Source of the DNA: Herbiconiux flava | GTDB taxonomy: Bacteria > Actinomycetota > Actinomycetes > Actinomycetales > Microbacteriaceae | Assembly: GCF_013409865.1 (NCBI RefSeq) | Contig: NZ_JACCBM010000001.1 | Location: 1,736,001-1,800,000 of the forward strand | DNA length: 64,000 nt | Direction: 5' to 3' | In this document: positions 9,054 through 16,972 of the stretch, in pieces | How positions within the stretch are numbered: position 1 is the first letter of the stretch | Layout of the letters: each line of letters starts with the position of its first letter | Made by a program: the position numbers and the translations under genes | The notes under the pieces: generated by a model | Told to the model about the DNA's origin: nothing | The model's database searches: none | What the model saw: only the letters and a program-made list of their open reading frames with translations

Positions 9054-10037
9054 TCACTCGCGCGTGAGCGATACCAGCTGCCACTGCCGAACCTGCCCCG
9101 GCCGCGTGGTGTCGCAGGTCGACAGCAGCGGAGCGGACAGGTGCTCGGCCAGCTCGACCACCATGCTGCCGGCCTCGGCCGCCAGCGTCACGACCCACCT
9201 CGCGCCCGGCCCCTCGACCCCGTTCCAGTGCTCGTCGAGCGGCGCGAACGCCTCGAGCCGGTCGTCGCCCGTGGCCTCGCGCGCGAAGTGCTGCGCCGCC
9301 TGCACCGGATGCGTCAGCGCGCTCCGCCCACGGAAGAACTCCTCGACGACCCGCCCCTCGCCGTACGCCGTCGCTACAGCGGGCGCATCGCCGTCGTCGA
9401 CCCGCCCGTAGTACAGCCCGTGCGGGAACAGCACCATCGTGCCCGCGAACCGGTCGCCGCCGAGGTGCGAGCACTCCCACGTCTCCTCGGGATACGCCTC
9501 GGCCAGCCGCGCCGCCACCTGCCGCCCGCGCACCGCGCAGCAGCGGTCATGCCGCCCGTGCGCGCACACCGCGAAGAGCGGGCGATCGGATGCGCGCCCC
9601 GCCGACCCGTCGAGAGGAACGTCGAGCAGCTTCTCGGGCGCGTCCACCTCACCCCACCGGATGCTCTCGTGCCCCGGCCGCGAGTCGACGAACGCCCATC
9701 GCCACGACGTCTGCGCCTCGAGCCGGGAGGGGTGCCGCCCCGTGCGCCGGATCGCCAGCGGCCGGAGCCCCGCGCTCTCGATGCGCGTGACCAGCGCCCG
9801 CCCCAGCTCGGCGTCGAACGGCGGATCGAGCAGCGCCCTCGTGCCCCACCCGCTCGACACCTCGACGAGGAACCACTGCAGCCCCCGCGACCCGGTGGCG
9901 AACAGCGGGTCATCGCGCTCGCGCGAGCGGTCGCTGCAGGGCGCCCACTCCGCGGGCGCCGGGCCGGTGGCAGCCAGGCCGGTGGCAGCTAGGCCGGTGT
10001 CGGGCAGGCCGGTGGCGGGGAGGGCGGTGGCGCTCAC
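9054..10037 (-). CDS. sucrase/ferredoxin-like protein
   Basis: 327 aa, Suc_Fer-like family with a thioredoxin-like ferredoxin fold. Diagnostic motifs are [18 protein letters not shown] (Cys cluster), [15 protein letters not shown] and FPHGLYYGR. The Cys and His residues probably hold an Fe-S cluster; the biochemical role of the family is poorly defined. The start is GTG 10037, overlapping the stop of the cupin gene as GTGA, so translation is coupled. The first 25 residues are five imperfect pentapeptides of the [10 protein letters not shown] type encoded by a 15-bp tandem repeat, a low-complexity N-terminal extension before the conserved core. It is the last gene of the three-gene operon starting at 11559. 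Confidence 0.83.
   Translation of the reverse strand: MSATALPATGLPDTGLAATGLAATGPAPAEWAPCSDRSRERDDPLFATGSRGLQWFLVEVSSGWGTRALLDPPFDAELGRALVTRIESAGLRPLAIRRTGRHPSRLEAQTSWRWAFVDSRPGHESIRWGEVDAPEKLLDVPLDGSAGRASDRPLFAVCAHGRHDRCCAVRGRQVAARLAEAYPEETWECSHLGGDRFAGTMVLFPHGLYYGRVDDGDAPAVATAYGEGRVVEEFFRGRSALTHPVQAAQHFAREATGDDRLEAFAPLDEHWNGVEGPGARWVVTLAAEAGSMVVELAEHLSAPLLSTCDTTRPGQVRQWQLVSLTRE
9962..10036 (-). repeat. 15-bp tandem repeat, five units, in-frame in the sucrase/ferredoxin-like gene
   Basis: Five consecutive 15-bp units on the + strand (GGCCGGTGGCAGCCA and close variants) run from 9962 to 10036. They encode the N-terminal pentapeptide repeats of the sucrase/ferredoxin-like protein. Because the unit is a multiple of three, copy-number change would keep the frame. 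Confidence 0.85.
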
Positions 10038-11305
10038 GCAGGAACCAGCACGCCCTCGCGCAGCAGTCGCCTTACCACGACCACCGCGCTGGCGGCGTCG
10101 AGCCCCGGCAGCTCGCCGAGAGCGATGTCGCCGCCCTCGTGCAGCCGGCGCACCGCGGCCTCGGCCTCGGCCGGCAGCGCGACGGTCTTCGTCGAGGTGC
10201 GGATGCGCACGCTCTCCCCGTCGTCGCTCAGGTCGACGGCGGCGTGCAGCGAGCCGCGCCATCGCACCCGCGACGACTCGCCGAGCGCCGCGATGAGGTC
10301 GACCGTGGCGAGCGGGGCCACCGGCTCGGGCCGCGTGGCCGAGTCGAAGCGGGAGGTGAGACTCTTCGACACGGTCTCCACCGCGTCTGCCGCGCCACCG
10401 GGGCCGGTGCCGGCCATCTCGGCGAACGCCTGCTGCACCGCGGCGAGGGTCTCGTCGACCACCGTCTTCAGCGCCGCGGGATCGGAGAAGTCGAGCCCGG
10501 CCGGCAGCGACGATCTGAGCGAAGCCACGTCGCCGAGCGACCCGATCAGTGCCTGCACCACGTCGGCCCTCGTGTACGCGGCCACGCCGATGGTGAGGTG
10601 CACGCTGGTGCCGCCGAGAGCCTCGGCCGAGTGGATCCATCCGCGCGGAAGGTAGAGCGCATCGCCAGGCTTGAAGACGGCGTCGATGATCGGCTCGTGC
10701 GTGGCGGCCTCGGCGACGGCGTCGCGATGGTCGCCCCACGGCTGATCGCGCAGCGGGTCGACGTGCACGGGCGCGTGGATGCGCCAGTGCTTCTCGCCCG
10801 CGATCTGCAGCACGAACACGTCGTGCACGTCGTAGTGGGGATCGAACCCGCGCGAGGAGGCCGGGGTGATGTACGCGTTCACCTGGATCGGATGCCCGAG
10901 GTCGTCGACGAGGCGCCGCGTGAAGTCGATCAGCGGCGGCCAGGTGCGGTGCAGCCCCTGGAGCACGATGGTCGCGCCTCCGGCGAACTCCTCCAGCACC
11001 TTCTCGGAGCTGACCTGGTCACCGACTTCGGCGCCGAACCCGCCGGGCGCGGTGTACCTGCCGGCCGCGAGCACCGAGCCCTCATGGGCCATGCGGATGA
11101 ACGGCGTGCGCAGCCCGCGCGAGCTGACGAGCTCGTCGACCGCGGCCTCGGTCATCAGGTCGGTGAACCCCTCGGGCAGGTTCTCAGCCCTCGAGAGCAG
11201 GGGCTTCAGCCCCCAGAACTCCCGGTCGAACTCCTCGGGAGCGACCGAGATGCAGCGGGAGAGCGCGGGCCGGACATCCGACCCGCGCTCGATCTCGATC
11301 GTCAC
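10034..11305 (-). CDS. cupin/JmjC-type domain protein (RoxA-like oxygenase candidate)
   Basis: 423 aa. The N-terminal half matches the cupin-4/JmjC ribosomal-oxygenase-like group: a facial triad candidate in [14 protein letters not shown] (His-x-Asp) and the distal His in [14 protein letters not shown], with [10 protein letters not shown] between them. The C-terminal half is a helical/winged-helix region ending in [16 protein letters not shown]. The family are Fe(II)/2-oxoglutarate hydroxylases acting on proteins; the substrate here is unknown. The start is GTG 11305, overlapping the stop of the upstream repeat protein as GTGA, and its own stop overlaps the next start the same way. The tight coupling to a short repetitive Asp-rich protein suggests that protein as substrate (inference). 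Confidence 0.8.
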   Translation of the reverse strand: MTIEIERGSDVRPALSRCISVAPEEFDREFWGLKPLLSRAENLPEGFTDLMTEAAVDELVSSRGLRTPFIRMAHEGSVLAAGRYTAPGGFGAEVGDQVSSEKVLEEFAGGATIVLQGLHRTWPPLIDFTRRLVDDLGHPIQVNAYITPASSRGFDPHYDVHDVFVLQIAGEKHWRIHAPVHVDPLRDQPWGDHRDAVAEAATHEPIIDAVFKPGDALYLPRGWIHSAEALGGTSVHLTIGVAAYTRADVVQALIGSLGDVASLRSSLPAGLDFSDPAALKTVVDETLAAVQQAFAEMAGTGPGGAADAVETVSKSLTSRFDSATRPEPVAPLATVDLIAALGESSRVRWRGSLHAAVDLSDDGESVRIRTSTKTVALPAEAEAAVRRLHEGGDIALGELPGLDAASAVVVVRRLLREGVLVPA

Positions 11306-11559
11306 GCCGAGCCGTCGGCCCCGCCGTCGTGGCCGCCCGGGTTGGCGCCGCCGTCAGCGGTGCCCTCGCCCTCGTCGGCCGAGCCGTCGGCTCCGCCGTC
11401 GTGACCGTCGGCGTTCGCGCCGCCGTCTGCGGTGCCCTCGCCGGCCGAAGCCGAGCCGTCGGCCCCGCCGTCGTGGCCGCCGGGGTTCGCGCCGCCGTCG
11501 GCGGTGCCTTCGCCGCCGCCTGCGCCCTCGGTGGTGATGTCGTCGTCGTTGATTGCCAT
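11302..11559 (-). CDS. small Asp/Gly/Ala-rich repeat protein, possible modified-peptide precursor
   Basis: 85 aa: a short leader-like N-terminus MAINDDDITTEGAGG followed by three near-identical 24-residue units (the last truncated to 22) built from GEGTADGGAN and HDGGADGSA. The start ATG 11559 has a GGAGAAACC ribosome site; an upstream in-frame ATG at 11613 lacks one. There is no signal peptide or membrane segment and no Cys. It heads the operon and overlaps the cupin/JmjC gene by GTGA. I recall BatC-like annotations for similar proteins but no established function. A repetitive, very hydrophilic Asp-rich chain next to a putative protein hydroxylase resembles multi-core peptide precursors; this is inference. 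Confidence 0.7.
   Translation of the reverse strand: MAINDDDITTEGAGGGEGTADGGANPGGHDGGADGSASAGEGTADGGANADGHDGGADGSADEGEGTADGGANPGGHDGGADGSA
11305..11514 (-). repeat. 72-bp tandem repeat, three units, in the small repeat protein gene
   Basis: Units 11514-11443, 11442-11371 and 11370-11305 (the last 66 bp) encode almost identical 24-residue blocks that differ mainly at a Pro-Gly/Ala-Asp position in the middle and at the two final residues. Confidence 0.9.
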
Positions 11560-11685
11560 GGGTTTCTCCAATCGCCGGCGGTAGCTGCCGTCGCTCTCCA
11601 ACCTACGCCGCACCCCCGACGCCCGACAGACCCCGCCCTGCGACCCCCGTCGGAACTTCCCTCACCGCACGAATAGGTCGTGCGC

Positions 11686-11691
11686 TAGAAT
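11686..11691 (+). promoter_or_regulatory. -10 hexamer TAGAAT, leaderless promoter for toxin-antitoxin operon
   Basis: TAGAAT ends 7 bases before the antitoxin ATG at 11699, with no ribosome site between them. Confidence 0.55.
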
Positions 11692-11698
11692 TCTGTAC

Positions 11699-11983
11699 AT
11701 GGCTGTCATCCCCGTCGCCGAGGCCCGCGCGAACTTCTCGAAGATCGTCGAGTCGGCCTCGACCACCCACGAACGATTCGATGTGACGCGCAACGGCGCG
11801 CGGGCCGCCGTCATCCTGGGCGCCGACGACTACGACTCTCTGATCGAGACCGTCGAGATCCTCGGTGACAGCGAGACGGTCGAGGCCATCCGTGCCGGGC
11901 TCGGCGACCTCGTCGACGGCGAGACCCGCTCGGCCGACGACGTCCGCGAGGCGATGCGTCGCGCCGGGCGACTCCCCGAGTGA
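11699..11983 (+). CDS. type II antitoxin, Phd/YefM family
   Basis: 94 aa. The N-terminal Phd/YefM DNA-binding fold has VAEARANFSKIVESA and the strand pair RFDVTRNGARAAVILGADDYDSL. The C-terminal acidic helix, rich in Asp/Glu and ending RRAGRLPE, would wrap the toxin. It is directly followed, with GTGA overlap, by a RelE/ParE toxin. By family precedent it neutralises the toxin and autorepresses the operon through its own leaderless promoter. Confidence 0.92.
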   Translation: MAVIPVAEARANFSKIVESASTTHERFDVTRNGARAAVILGADDYDSLIETVEILGDSETVEAIRAGLGDLVDGETRSADDVREAMRRAGRLPE

Positions 11984-12246
11984 CGTTCGAGGTCCGTTTC
12001 ACTCGAGCTGCATCCCGGGCACTCGCCGAGCAGCTGCCCGAGAAGGTCGCGGCGGCGGCGTTCGAGTTCATCATGGGCGCTCTCCGCGAGAACCCGAAGC
12101 GGGTGGGCAAGCAACTGCGCGAACCCCTTCACCCGCTCTACTCGGCGCGCCGCGGTGAGTATCGCGTCATCTACCGCGTGCTCGATCAGCAGGTCGTGAT
12201 CGAGATCGTGACGGTCACCCACCGGCGGGACGCGTACCGGCGGTAG
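11980..12246 (+). CDS. type II toxin, RelE/ParE family
   Basis: 88 aa. RelE/ParE fold with HPLYSARRGEYRVIYRVLDQQVVIEIVTVTHRRDAYRR, the typical beta-sheet and C-terminal His/Arg/Tyr cluster of RelE-type mRNA endoribonucleases. The start GTG 11980 overlaps the antitoxin stop. The C-terminal HRRDAYR pattern favours RelE-like ribosome-dependent mRNA cleavage over ParE gyrase poisoning. Confidence 0.92.
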   Translation: MTFEVRFTRAASRALAEQLPEKVAAAAFEFIMGALRENPKRVGKQLREPLHPLYSARRGEYRVIYRVLDQQVVIEIVTVTHRRDAYRR

Positions 12247-12257
12247 CCACCTCGCCG

Positions 12258-12334
12258 GGCCGCAGCCGGGTCACCTGGAGATCTGTACAGTCGCTACGGC
12301 CGCAGCCGGGTCACCTGGAGATCTGTACAGTCGC
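12258..12334 (+). repeat. tandem duplication of a 37-bp promoter segment, 40-bp period
   Basis: The 37-bp segments 12258-12294 and 12298-12334 are identical, separated by three bases. Each contains the element GATCTGTACAGTCGC with a TACAGT -10 hexamer (12286-12291 and 12326-12331). Only the second copy is positioned for leaderless transcription of the GNAT gene at 12339. Confidence 0.9.
12326..12331 (+). promoter_or_regulatory. -10 hexamer TACAGT, leaderless promoter for GNAT gene
   Basis: TACAGT ends 7 bases before ATG 12339, inside the second copy of the 37-bp duplication. Confidence 0.5.
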
Positions 12335-12338
12335 CACC

Positions 12339-12890
12339 ATGACGAACGACTCCGGGGCTCTCTCGATCGAGCTGCTCCCACCCGAAGCCGCCGACGACGA
12401 GGCACTCGTCGGCCGGCTCGTCGCGATCGTCAACGCCGCGTACGCCGTGGGCGAGGCCGGGATGTGGGTCGCCGGGACGAGCCGGGTGGGCGCCGAGGAG
12501 ATGCGTGGGCTCATCCGGGCATCCGAGATCGTAGTCGCCCGGGTGGGGGAGCGGCCGACTGGATGCGTGCGCGTGCACCGCCTCGACGAGACCACCTGGG
12601 GCTTCGGGATGCTCGCCGCCGCCCGCGACGCGCACGGCCGGGGCATCGGGCGCGCGCTCGTGGCGGCCGCCGAGGAAGTCGCGCGGAGTGCCGGCGCCGC
12701 CGAGATGCAGCTGGAGCTGCTGGTTCCGAGCGTCGGCGTGCAGGAGTCGAAGGTGCGGCTCGCCGCCTGGTACGCCAGGGCCGGCTACCGCAGGACGGCC
12801 AGCAAGCCGATGGCGGAGGACTACCCCGAGCTCGCCGACTCGCTGGCCGCCCCTTGCGACTACCAGATCTGGCGCAAGCCGCTCGACTAG
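12339..12890 (+). CDS. GNAT family N-acetyltransferase
   Basis: 183 aa GNAT fold. The acetyl-CoA pyrophosphate-binding motif A is present as AARDAHGRGIGRALVAAAEEVARSAG (R-x-x-G-x-G/A), preceded by strand GFGMLAA and followed by LAAWYARAGYRRTASKPM, the motif B region. The substrate cannot be assigned. It probably uses a leaderless promoter. It is convergent with the S4 protein gene. Confidence 0.88.
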   Translation: MTNDSGALSIELLPPEAADDEALVGRLVAIVNAAYAVGEAGMWVAGTSRVGAEEMRGLIRASEIVVARVGERPTGCVRVHRLDETTWGFGMLAAARDAHGRGIGRALVAAAEEVARSAGAAEMQLELLVPSVGVQESKVRLAAWYARAGYRRTASKPMAEDYPELADSLAAPCDYQIWRKPLD

Positions 12891-12927
12891 GACGGCGGGA
12901 CCCGTCGAAGAGCGGCGGCGCGCTCCG

Positions 12928-13155
12928 CTACGGGCAGACCCGGGCTCGGCGCCCGTCGAAGCCGACGACATCCCCGACAGCGAGCTGCCGCCCCCGCCGC
13001 AGCTCGACCTCCCCGTTCACCATCACGGCGCCGTCGGCGATGACCTCCTTGACCATGCCGCCGCTGTCGAGCAGCCCCGCGAACTTGAGGAACTGCCCCA
13101 GCCGGATCATCTCCCCGCCGATGGAGACGTCGTCGATCGGTGCCTGCTTCGCCAT
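12928..13155 (-). CDS. RNA-binding S4 domain protein (YbcJ-like)
   Basis: 75 aa, essentially a single S4 RNA-binding domain: IRLGQFLKFAGLLDSGGMVKEVIADGAVMVNGEVELRRG, then the terminal strand VGDVVGFDG. Stand-alone S4 proteins of this size (YbcJ/RlbA group) bind structured RNA, probably rRNA. ATG 13155 has a leaderless -10 (TAGCCT) 6 bases upstream. Confidence 0.87.
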   Translation of the reverse strand: MAKQAPIDDVSIGGEMIRLGQFLKFAGLLDSGGMVKEVIADGAVMVNGEVELRRGRQLAVGDVVGFDGRRARVCP

Positions 13156-13161
13156 GCCGCC

Positions 13162-13167
13162 AGGCTA
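13162..13167 (-). promoter_or_regulatory. -10 hexamer TAGCCT, leaderless promoter for S4 protein gene
   Basis: The hexamer on the reverse strand ends 6 bases before ATG 13155, without a Shine-Dalgarno sequence. Confidence 0.45.
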
Positions 13168-13219
13168 GCCGACCCGGCCGTGCCACCAGGAGTCCCGGCT
13201 CGAGCGCACCACCCGGGGG

Positions 13220-13798
13220 TCAGCCCTCGAGCAGGGCCAGCACGCCGACGGCGCTCAGGGTCGTGACGGTGGTCCAGAGCACGATCGCGACGCCCTGCCA
13301 GAGCAGCACCCAGCCCTTCGCCACACCGGTCGAGACCAGCACCGCCGAGGTGAACTGGGTGGGCAGGGCCAGCGGGCCCAGGATGCTCGCACCGGGAACC
13401 CCGAAGCGCACGAGGAACCGCTTGAAGCGCTGAACGCCCTTCGACTCGGGCTTCGATTTCGGCTCGGGCTCCAGCTCGGGCTCGGCGATTTCGCCCGGCA
13501 TCCCGCCCGCCGGCACCGGCACGGCCGCGGCCCGAGCAGCAGCCGCCTTGCGTGCGCGGCGTGCGACGACGACGGCCCGGATGCGCGCCCCGAAGAACAC
13601 CACGACGAAGACGGAGGCGAAGTTGCCCACCGCAGCAGCGATCGCCGCGACGAACGGATTCAGTCCCGCCCACACCCCGAGCACGGCGGCGAGCTCACCC
13701 TCGACGAACGGGATCACCCCCGCCAGCGCGACGAGCAACGGCTGCACGATGACCGGCACGTGTGCCATGGCCTGCTGGAAGAACGCGATGACGTCCAT
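13220..13798 (-). CDS. small multidrug export-type membrane protein
   Basis: 192 aa. The N-terminal membrane hairpin contains VIPFVEGELAAVLGVWAGLNPFVAAI, characteristic of the putative small multi-drug export family (PF06695-like), with a second membrane pair at the C-terminus (GASILGPLALPTQFTSAVLV onward). The centre is a charged cytoplasmic loop with a Pro/Glu/Lys-rich stretch. A GGAGAG ribosome site precedes ATG 13798. It is divergent from a TetR-type gene across a perfect palindrome, so it is the likely target of that regulator. Transport substrates of the family are not established. Confidence 0.78.
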   Translation of the reverse strand: MDVIAFFQQAMAHVPVIVQPLLVALAGVIPFVEGELAAVLGVWAGLNPFVAAIAAAVGNFASVFVVVFFGARIRAVVVARRARKAAAARAAAVPVPAGGMPGEIAEPELEPEPKSKPESKGVQRFKRFLVRFGVPGASILGPLALPTQFTSAVLVSTGVAKGWVLLWQGVAIVLWTTVTTLSAVGVLALLEG

Positions 13799-13853
13799 GA
13801 TCTCTCCAAAGGGGGTGGTGGCGACGGGTCGCCGAGGCGGTGCACCGAGACTA

Positions 13854-13877
13854 GCACACTGTACCGGTACAGTGTGC
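13854..13877. promoter_or_regulatory. 24-bp perfect palindrome, probable TetR operator
   Basis: The half-site GCACACTGTACC is followed by its exact inverse (centre between 13865 and 13866). It lies between the divergent exporter and TetR genes and contains TACAGT on both strands, so a bound repressor would cover -10 elements of both promoters. Confidence 0.75.
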
Positions 13878-13923
13878 CAAACGTCCTGATGTGCCTTTAG
13901 AATCGAGCCAGGAGGTCTGACCC

Positions 13924-14529
13924 ATGGAGAGCACTCGCGACCGCATCCTCGCCTCGGTCACGGCGATGATGCGCGACGGCGTCGAGCGCCTCAGCGTGCG
14001 TGCGGTCGCCGCCCACGCCGGGGTCGGCGCAAGCACCCTGCGCCACTACTTCCCGACCCAGCGCGACCTCATCAATGCCGCCCTCACCGCGACCTACGAC
14101 GCGGCGATGCCCGACGAGCGCATCCGCGACACGTCCGTGCCGCCCCGCGAGCGACTGCGCGAGTGCCTCTGGCGCCTGTTCGAGCCCTTCGGCACCGACG
14201 ACGCCGACGCGTTCGCGGTCTGGCAGAGCCTGTTCCAGGCGTTCCCGGGCGCCGACACGACTCCGGATGCGCGCGCCGGCTACGACCTGATCGTCGCCCA
14301 GGCCGAGCGCCGGGTCGGTGCGTGGCTCGCCATCCTCGAGGAGGAGGGCGTACTGCCGCCCGGCGACACCGAGCGCCGCGTGCACCTCCTGCTCACGGTC
14401 GTCGACGGCCTCTCGATCGAGCGCGCGCTCCCGCACCGCCCCGACTACCTCGTGCACCAGGCGGCCACGCTGGCATTCGCCGTCGACGCGGTCTTCGATC
14501 TCCCGCGCTCGTCGGCCTCGGCGATCTGA
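13924..14529 (+). CDS. TetR family transcriptional regulator
   Basis: 201 aa. The N-terminal HTH (residues 1-50) includes VERLSVRAVAAHAGVGASTLRHYFPTQRDLINAAL, a canonical TetR recognition helix with the HYF signature. The C-terminal helical ligand domain is unrelated in detail to known members. AGGAGG precedes ATG with normal spacing. Likely represses itself and the divergent export-type gene via the palindrome at 13854-13877. Confidence 0.92.
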   Translation: MESTRDRILASVTAMMRDGVERLSVRAVAAHAGVGASTLRHYFPTQRDLINAALTATYDAAMPDERIRDTSVPPRERLRECLWRLFEPFGTDDADAFAVWQSLFQAFPGADTTPDARAGYDLIVAQAERRVGAWLAILEEEGVLPPGDTERRVHLLLTVVDGLSIERALPHRPDYLVHQAATLAFAVDAVFDLPRSSASAI

Positions 14530-14684
14530 CGCTCACCGCCGAGGAGTCCGCTCCTCCCGGCATTGTCTCTCCTGATCGCGCGGATGTGAATCCCCCTGCC
14601 ATCGCCTGGGCGCGTCAATAGGTTCATGCCCATCGACCGAGGGTGGTTCTCGGAGGAACTCACCCTCTCAGCGAAGGAGGAGTG

Positions 14685-15152
14685 ATGGGTACGAAGACAG
14701 CCGTCGCCGCAGGAGCGGCCGGCGTGGTGGCCATAGGCCTGGTGGCGAGGACACTGGTGCGCAAGCAGCCCGAGTCCGACGGGGACTCACGGCATCCGGA
14801 GGGCTGGAAGGCCGTGACCGTGCTGGGTGACCCGAGCGCCTTCGAGCAGGGCGCCTACCCCGAACCGCTGCAGCGCCTCGCCGAGGGGCTCGAGGTGCGG
14901 GTGCAGCCGGCCCCGGGTGACAAGGGCTTCGAGGTGCACGCCCGCGTGAAGGACGACGCCGACAAGGCCTTGTTCGGCGACGACGAACCCGACCAGGCCC
15001 TGCGGGCGGCGCTGCGGGACGCGAAGCAGCTGATCGAGACGGGAGAGGTGCTCCGCGCCGTCCCGAGGCCGCACGGCAAGCGGCCCACCACCCTGTTCGG
15101 AGTCGCCGTCGACAAAGCCGAGGACGAGGCGAAAGGCGGTGGAGTGCTGTGA
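14685..15152 (+). CDS. membrane-anchored hypothetical protein, coupled to alcohol dehydrogenase
   Basis: 155 aa. An N-terminal membrane helix (KTAVAAGAAGVVAIGLVART) is followed by a soluble domain with WKAVTVLGDPSAFEQG and a pattern EVRVQPAPGDKGFEVHARV reminiscent of SRPBCC/cyclase-like proteins, but I cannot assign it. ATG 14685 has a GAAGGAGG ribosome site; the longer frame from 14643 lacks one. The stop overlaps the alcohol dehydrogenase start as GTGA, so the two are made together. Confidence 0.75.
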   Translation: MGTKTAVAAGAAGVVAIGLVARTLVRKQPESDGDSRHPEGWKAVTVLGDPSAFEQGAYPEPLQRLAEGLEVRVQPAPGDKGFEVHARVKDDADKALFGDDEPDQALRAALRDAKQLIETGEVLRAVPRPHGKRPTTLFGVAVDKAEDEAKGGGVL

Positions 15153-16318
15153 AGGCTCTGACCTGGACCGGAGTGAACGAGCTCTCGGTCGAAGACGTGG
15201 ACGACCCCGAGATCCTGAATGCGCAGGACATCATCGTCAGGGTCATCCTGAGCACCTCGTGCGGCTCGGATCTGCACCTGCTCGGCGGTTACGTGCCGAC
15301 CATGCGCGCCGGCGATGTGCTCGGCCACGAGTTCATCGGCGAGGTCGTCGAGGTGGGCTCGGCGGTCTCCAGGCACAGAGCCGGCGACCGTGTCGTCGTG
15401 TGCTCGTTCATCAGCTGCGGCAGATGCTGGTTCTGCAGGAACGAGCTCTACTCGCTGTGCGACAACGGCAACCCGAACGCGGGCATCCCCGAGATGCTCT
15501 GGGGCCAGGCGCCGGGCGGATGCTACGGCTACTCCCACGCGCTCGGCGGCTGGGCGGGCAGTCATGCCCAGTACATCCGGGTGCCGTACGCCGATCAGGG
15601 TGCGTTCCCCGTGCCCGAGGGCGTCGCCGACGAGCGGGCGCTCTTCGCCTCGGATGCTGCGCCGACCGGGTGGATGGGCGCCGACCTCGGCGGGGTGAAG
15701 CCCGGCGACACGGTGGCCGTCTGGGGAGCGGGTGGCGTCGGCCAGATGGCGGCGCGAGCATCCATTCTGCTGGGGGCGGAGCGCGTGATCGTGATCGACC
15801 GCTTCCAGGAGCGGCTCGCTCAGGTCGAGAGCGTCATCGGCGCCGAGACGATGAACTACGAGACCAGCGAGGTGCTGCCCGAGCTGCGCGAGCTCACCGG
15901 CGGACGCGGGCCCGACGTCTGCATCGAGGCCGTGGGCATGGAGGCGCACAAGGATCGCCCCGACTTCGCCTACGACCAGGTCAAGCAGCAGTTGCGGCTG
16001 CAGACCGACCGGCCCACTGCCGTGCGCGAGGCGATCTTCGCGGCGCGGAAGGGCGGCAGCGTGTTCGTGCTGGGCGTCTTCGGCGGGTTCGTGGACAAGT
16101 TCCCACTGGGGCCGCTGATGAACAAGGGGCTCACGCTGCGGTCGGCGCAGCAGCACGGGCACCGGTACATCCCGATGCTGCTCGAGCGGATGGCCCGCGA
16201 CGAGCTCGTCACCGAGCACCTCGCGACGCACGTGATGCCGCTCGCGCAGGGCCCTGAGGGCTACGAGATGTTCAAGGAGAAGACCGACGGATGCGTGCGG
16301 GCGGTCTTCCGCCCGTAA
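15149..16318 (+). CDS. zinc-dependent alcohol dehydrogenase (FdhA-like MDR family)
   Basis: 389 aa medium-chain dehydrogenase. The catalytic zinc region has TSCGSDLHL and LGHEFIGEV. The structural zinc lobe has four Cys in SCGRCWFCRNELYSLC. The Rossmann NAD(P)-binding motif is GAGGVGQMAARA. Length and the KPLGPLMNKG-type C-terminal segment (PLGPLMNKGLTLRSAQQHGHRYI) resemble the glutathione-independent formaldehyde dehydrogenase-like branch. The substrate is not certain. It starts with GTG inside the stop of the preceding membrane protein and is followed by a strong hairpin terminator. Confidence 0.9.
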   Translation: MKALTWTGVNELSVEDVDDPEILNAQDIIVRVILSTSCGSDLHLLGGYVPTMRAGDVLGHEFIGEVVEVGSAVSRHRAGDRVVVCSFISCGRCWFCRNELYSLCDNGNPNAGIPEMLWGQAPGGCYGYSHALGGWAGSHAQYIRVPYADQGAFPVPEGVADERALFASDAAPTGWMGADLGGVKPGDTVAVWGAGGVGQMAARASILLGAERVIVIDRFQERLAQVESVIGAETMNYETSEVLPELRELTGGRGPDVCIEAVGMEAHKDRPDFAYDQVKQQLRLQTDRPTAVREAIFAARKGGSVFVLGVFGGFVDKFPLGPLMNKGLTLRSAQQHGHRYIPMLLERMARDELVTEHLATHVMPLAQGPEGYEMFKEKTDGCVRAVFRP

Positions 16319-16328
16319 CCGCTCTCGG

Positions 16329-16362
16329 CGGCGGGAGCGAGGCGCTGCGCGCCCTCCCGCCG
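16329..16362. terminator. GC-rich hairpin terminator between convergent genes
   Basis: Nine-base perfect stem CGGCGGGAG (16329-16337) pairs with 16354-16362 around a 16-base loop that is itself GC-rich. It lies between convergent genes, so it may act in both directions. No U tract. Confidence 0.6.
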
Positions 16363-16415
16363 TCGGGCTCGCGGGCCTGCCACGTGTCAGGACCGATCCG
16401 TGCCGCGCGACACCG

Positions 16416-16808
16416 CTAGCGGCGGAAGTAGGCGTTCGCGCTGCGGGTGTAGAGGAGGATGATGCCGAGCAGGGCCAGGGCCGCGTTGACGACGCCCTGC
16501 CAGAGGCTCGAGGGCACCGCCGCCAGGAGGTAGATCGCGCTCGCGAGGTTGAGGGCCAGCACGATCGTCGTCAGCACGCGGGCCAGCTGGCTGCCGCGCA
16601 GGAGGGCGGCGCCGACGATGACCGTGATGATGCCGAGCACGATCGACACGATCGCGCCGGTCGTCAGTGCACCGGCCGTGTCCGGGGCGCCGTTCGCCTC
16701 CGCCGTCGTCGAGGCGGTGATCAGACCGATGACGCCGCCGATCACCTGCAGCGCGCCCGAGATCCAGACGATCACGGCCACGAGGGTGACTCCACCAGGT
16801 CGCTTCAT
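16416..16808 (-). CDS. four-helix membrane protein of unknown function
   Basis: 130 aa with four hydrophobic segments (VTLVAVIVWISGALQVIGGV, TGAIVSIVLGIITVIVGAAL, LTTIVLALNLASAIYLLA, LALLGIILLY), resembling actinobacterial DUF7144-like membrane proteins. ATG 16808 has a GGGGGAGGAAAC ribosome site. No function can be assigned. Confidence 0.75.
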   Translation of the reverse strand: MKRPGGVTLVAVIVWISGALQVIGGVIGLITASTTAEANGAPDTAGALTTGAIVSIVLGIITVIVGAALLRGSQLARVLTTIVLALNLASAIYLLAAVPSSLWQGVVNAALALLGIILLYTRSANAYFRR

Positions 16809-16972
16809 GTTTCCTCCCCCTGAGCCGGTGCGGCCCGGCTGTTGGCATCACCCTAATGTCGACGGATGCCCGGTGAGAAGGCCCGATCGGCCGACTGCAC
16901 CCTGGGCGGCCATCGCGGTGGGGCGGCACGTGCCCGGACGCGTACGGTGGTGGGTGCCGCGACAAGGGAGGC

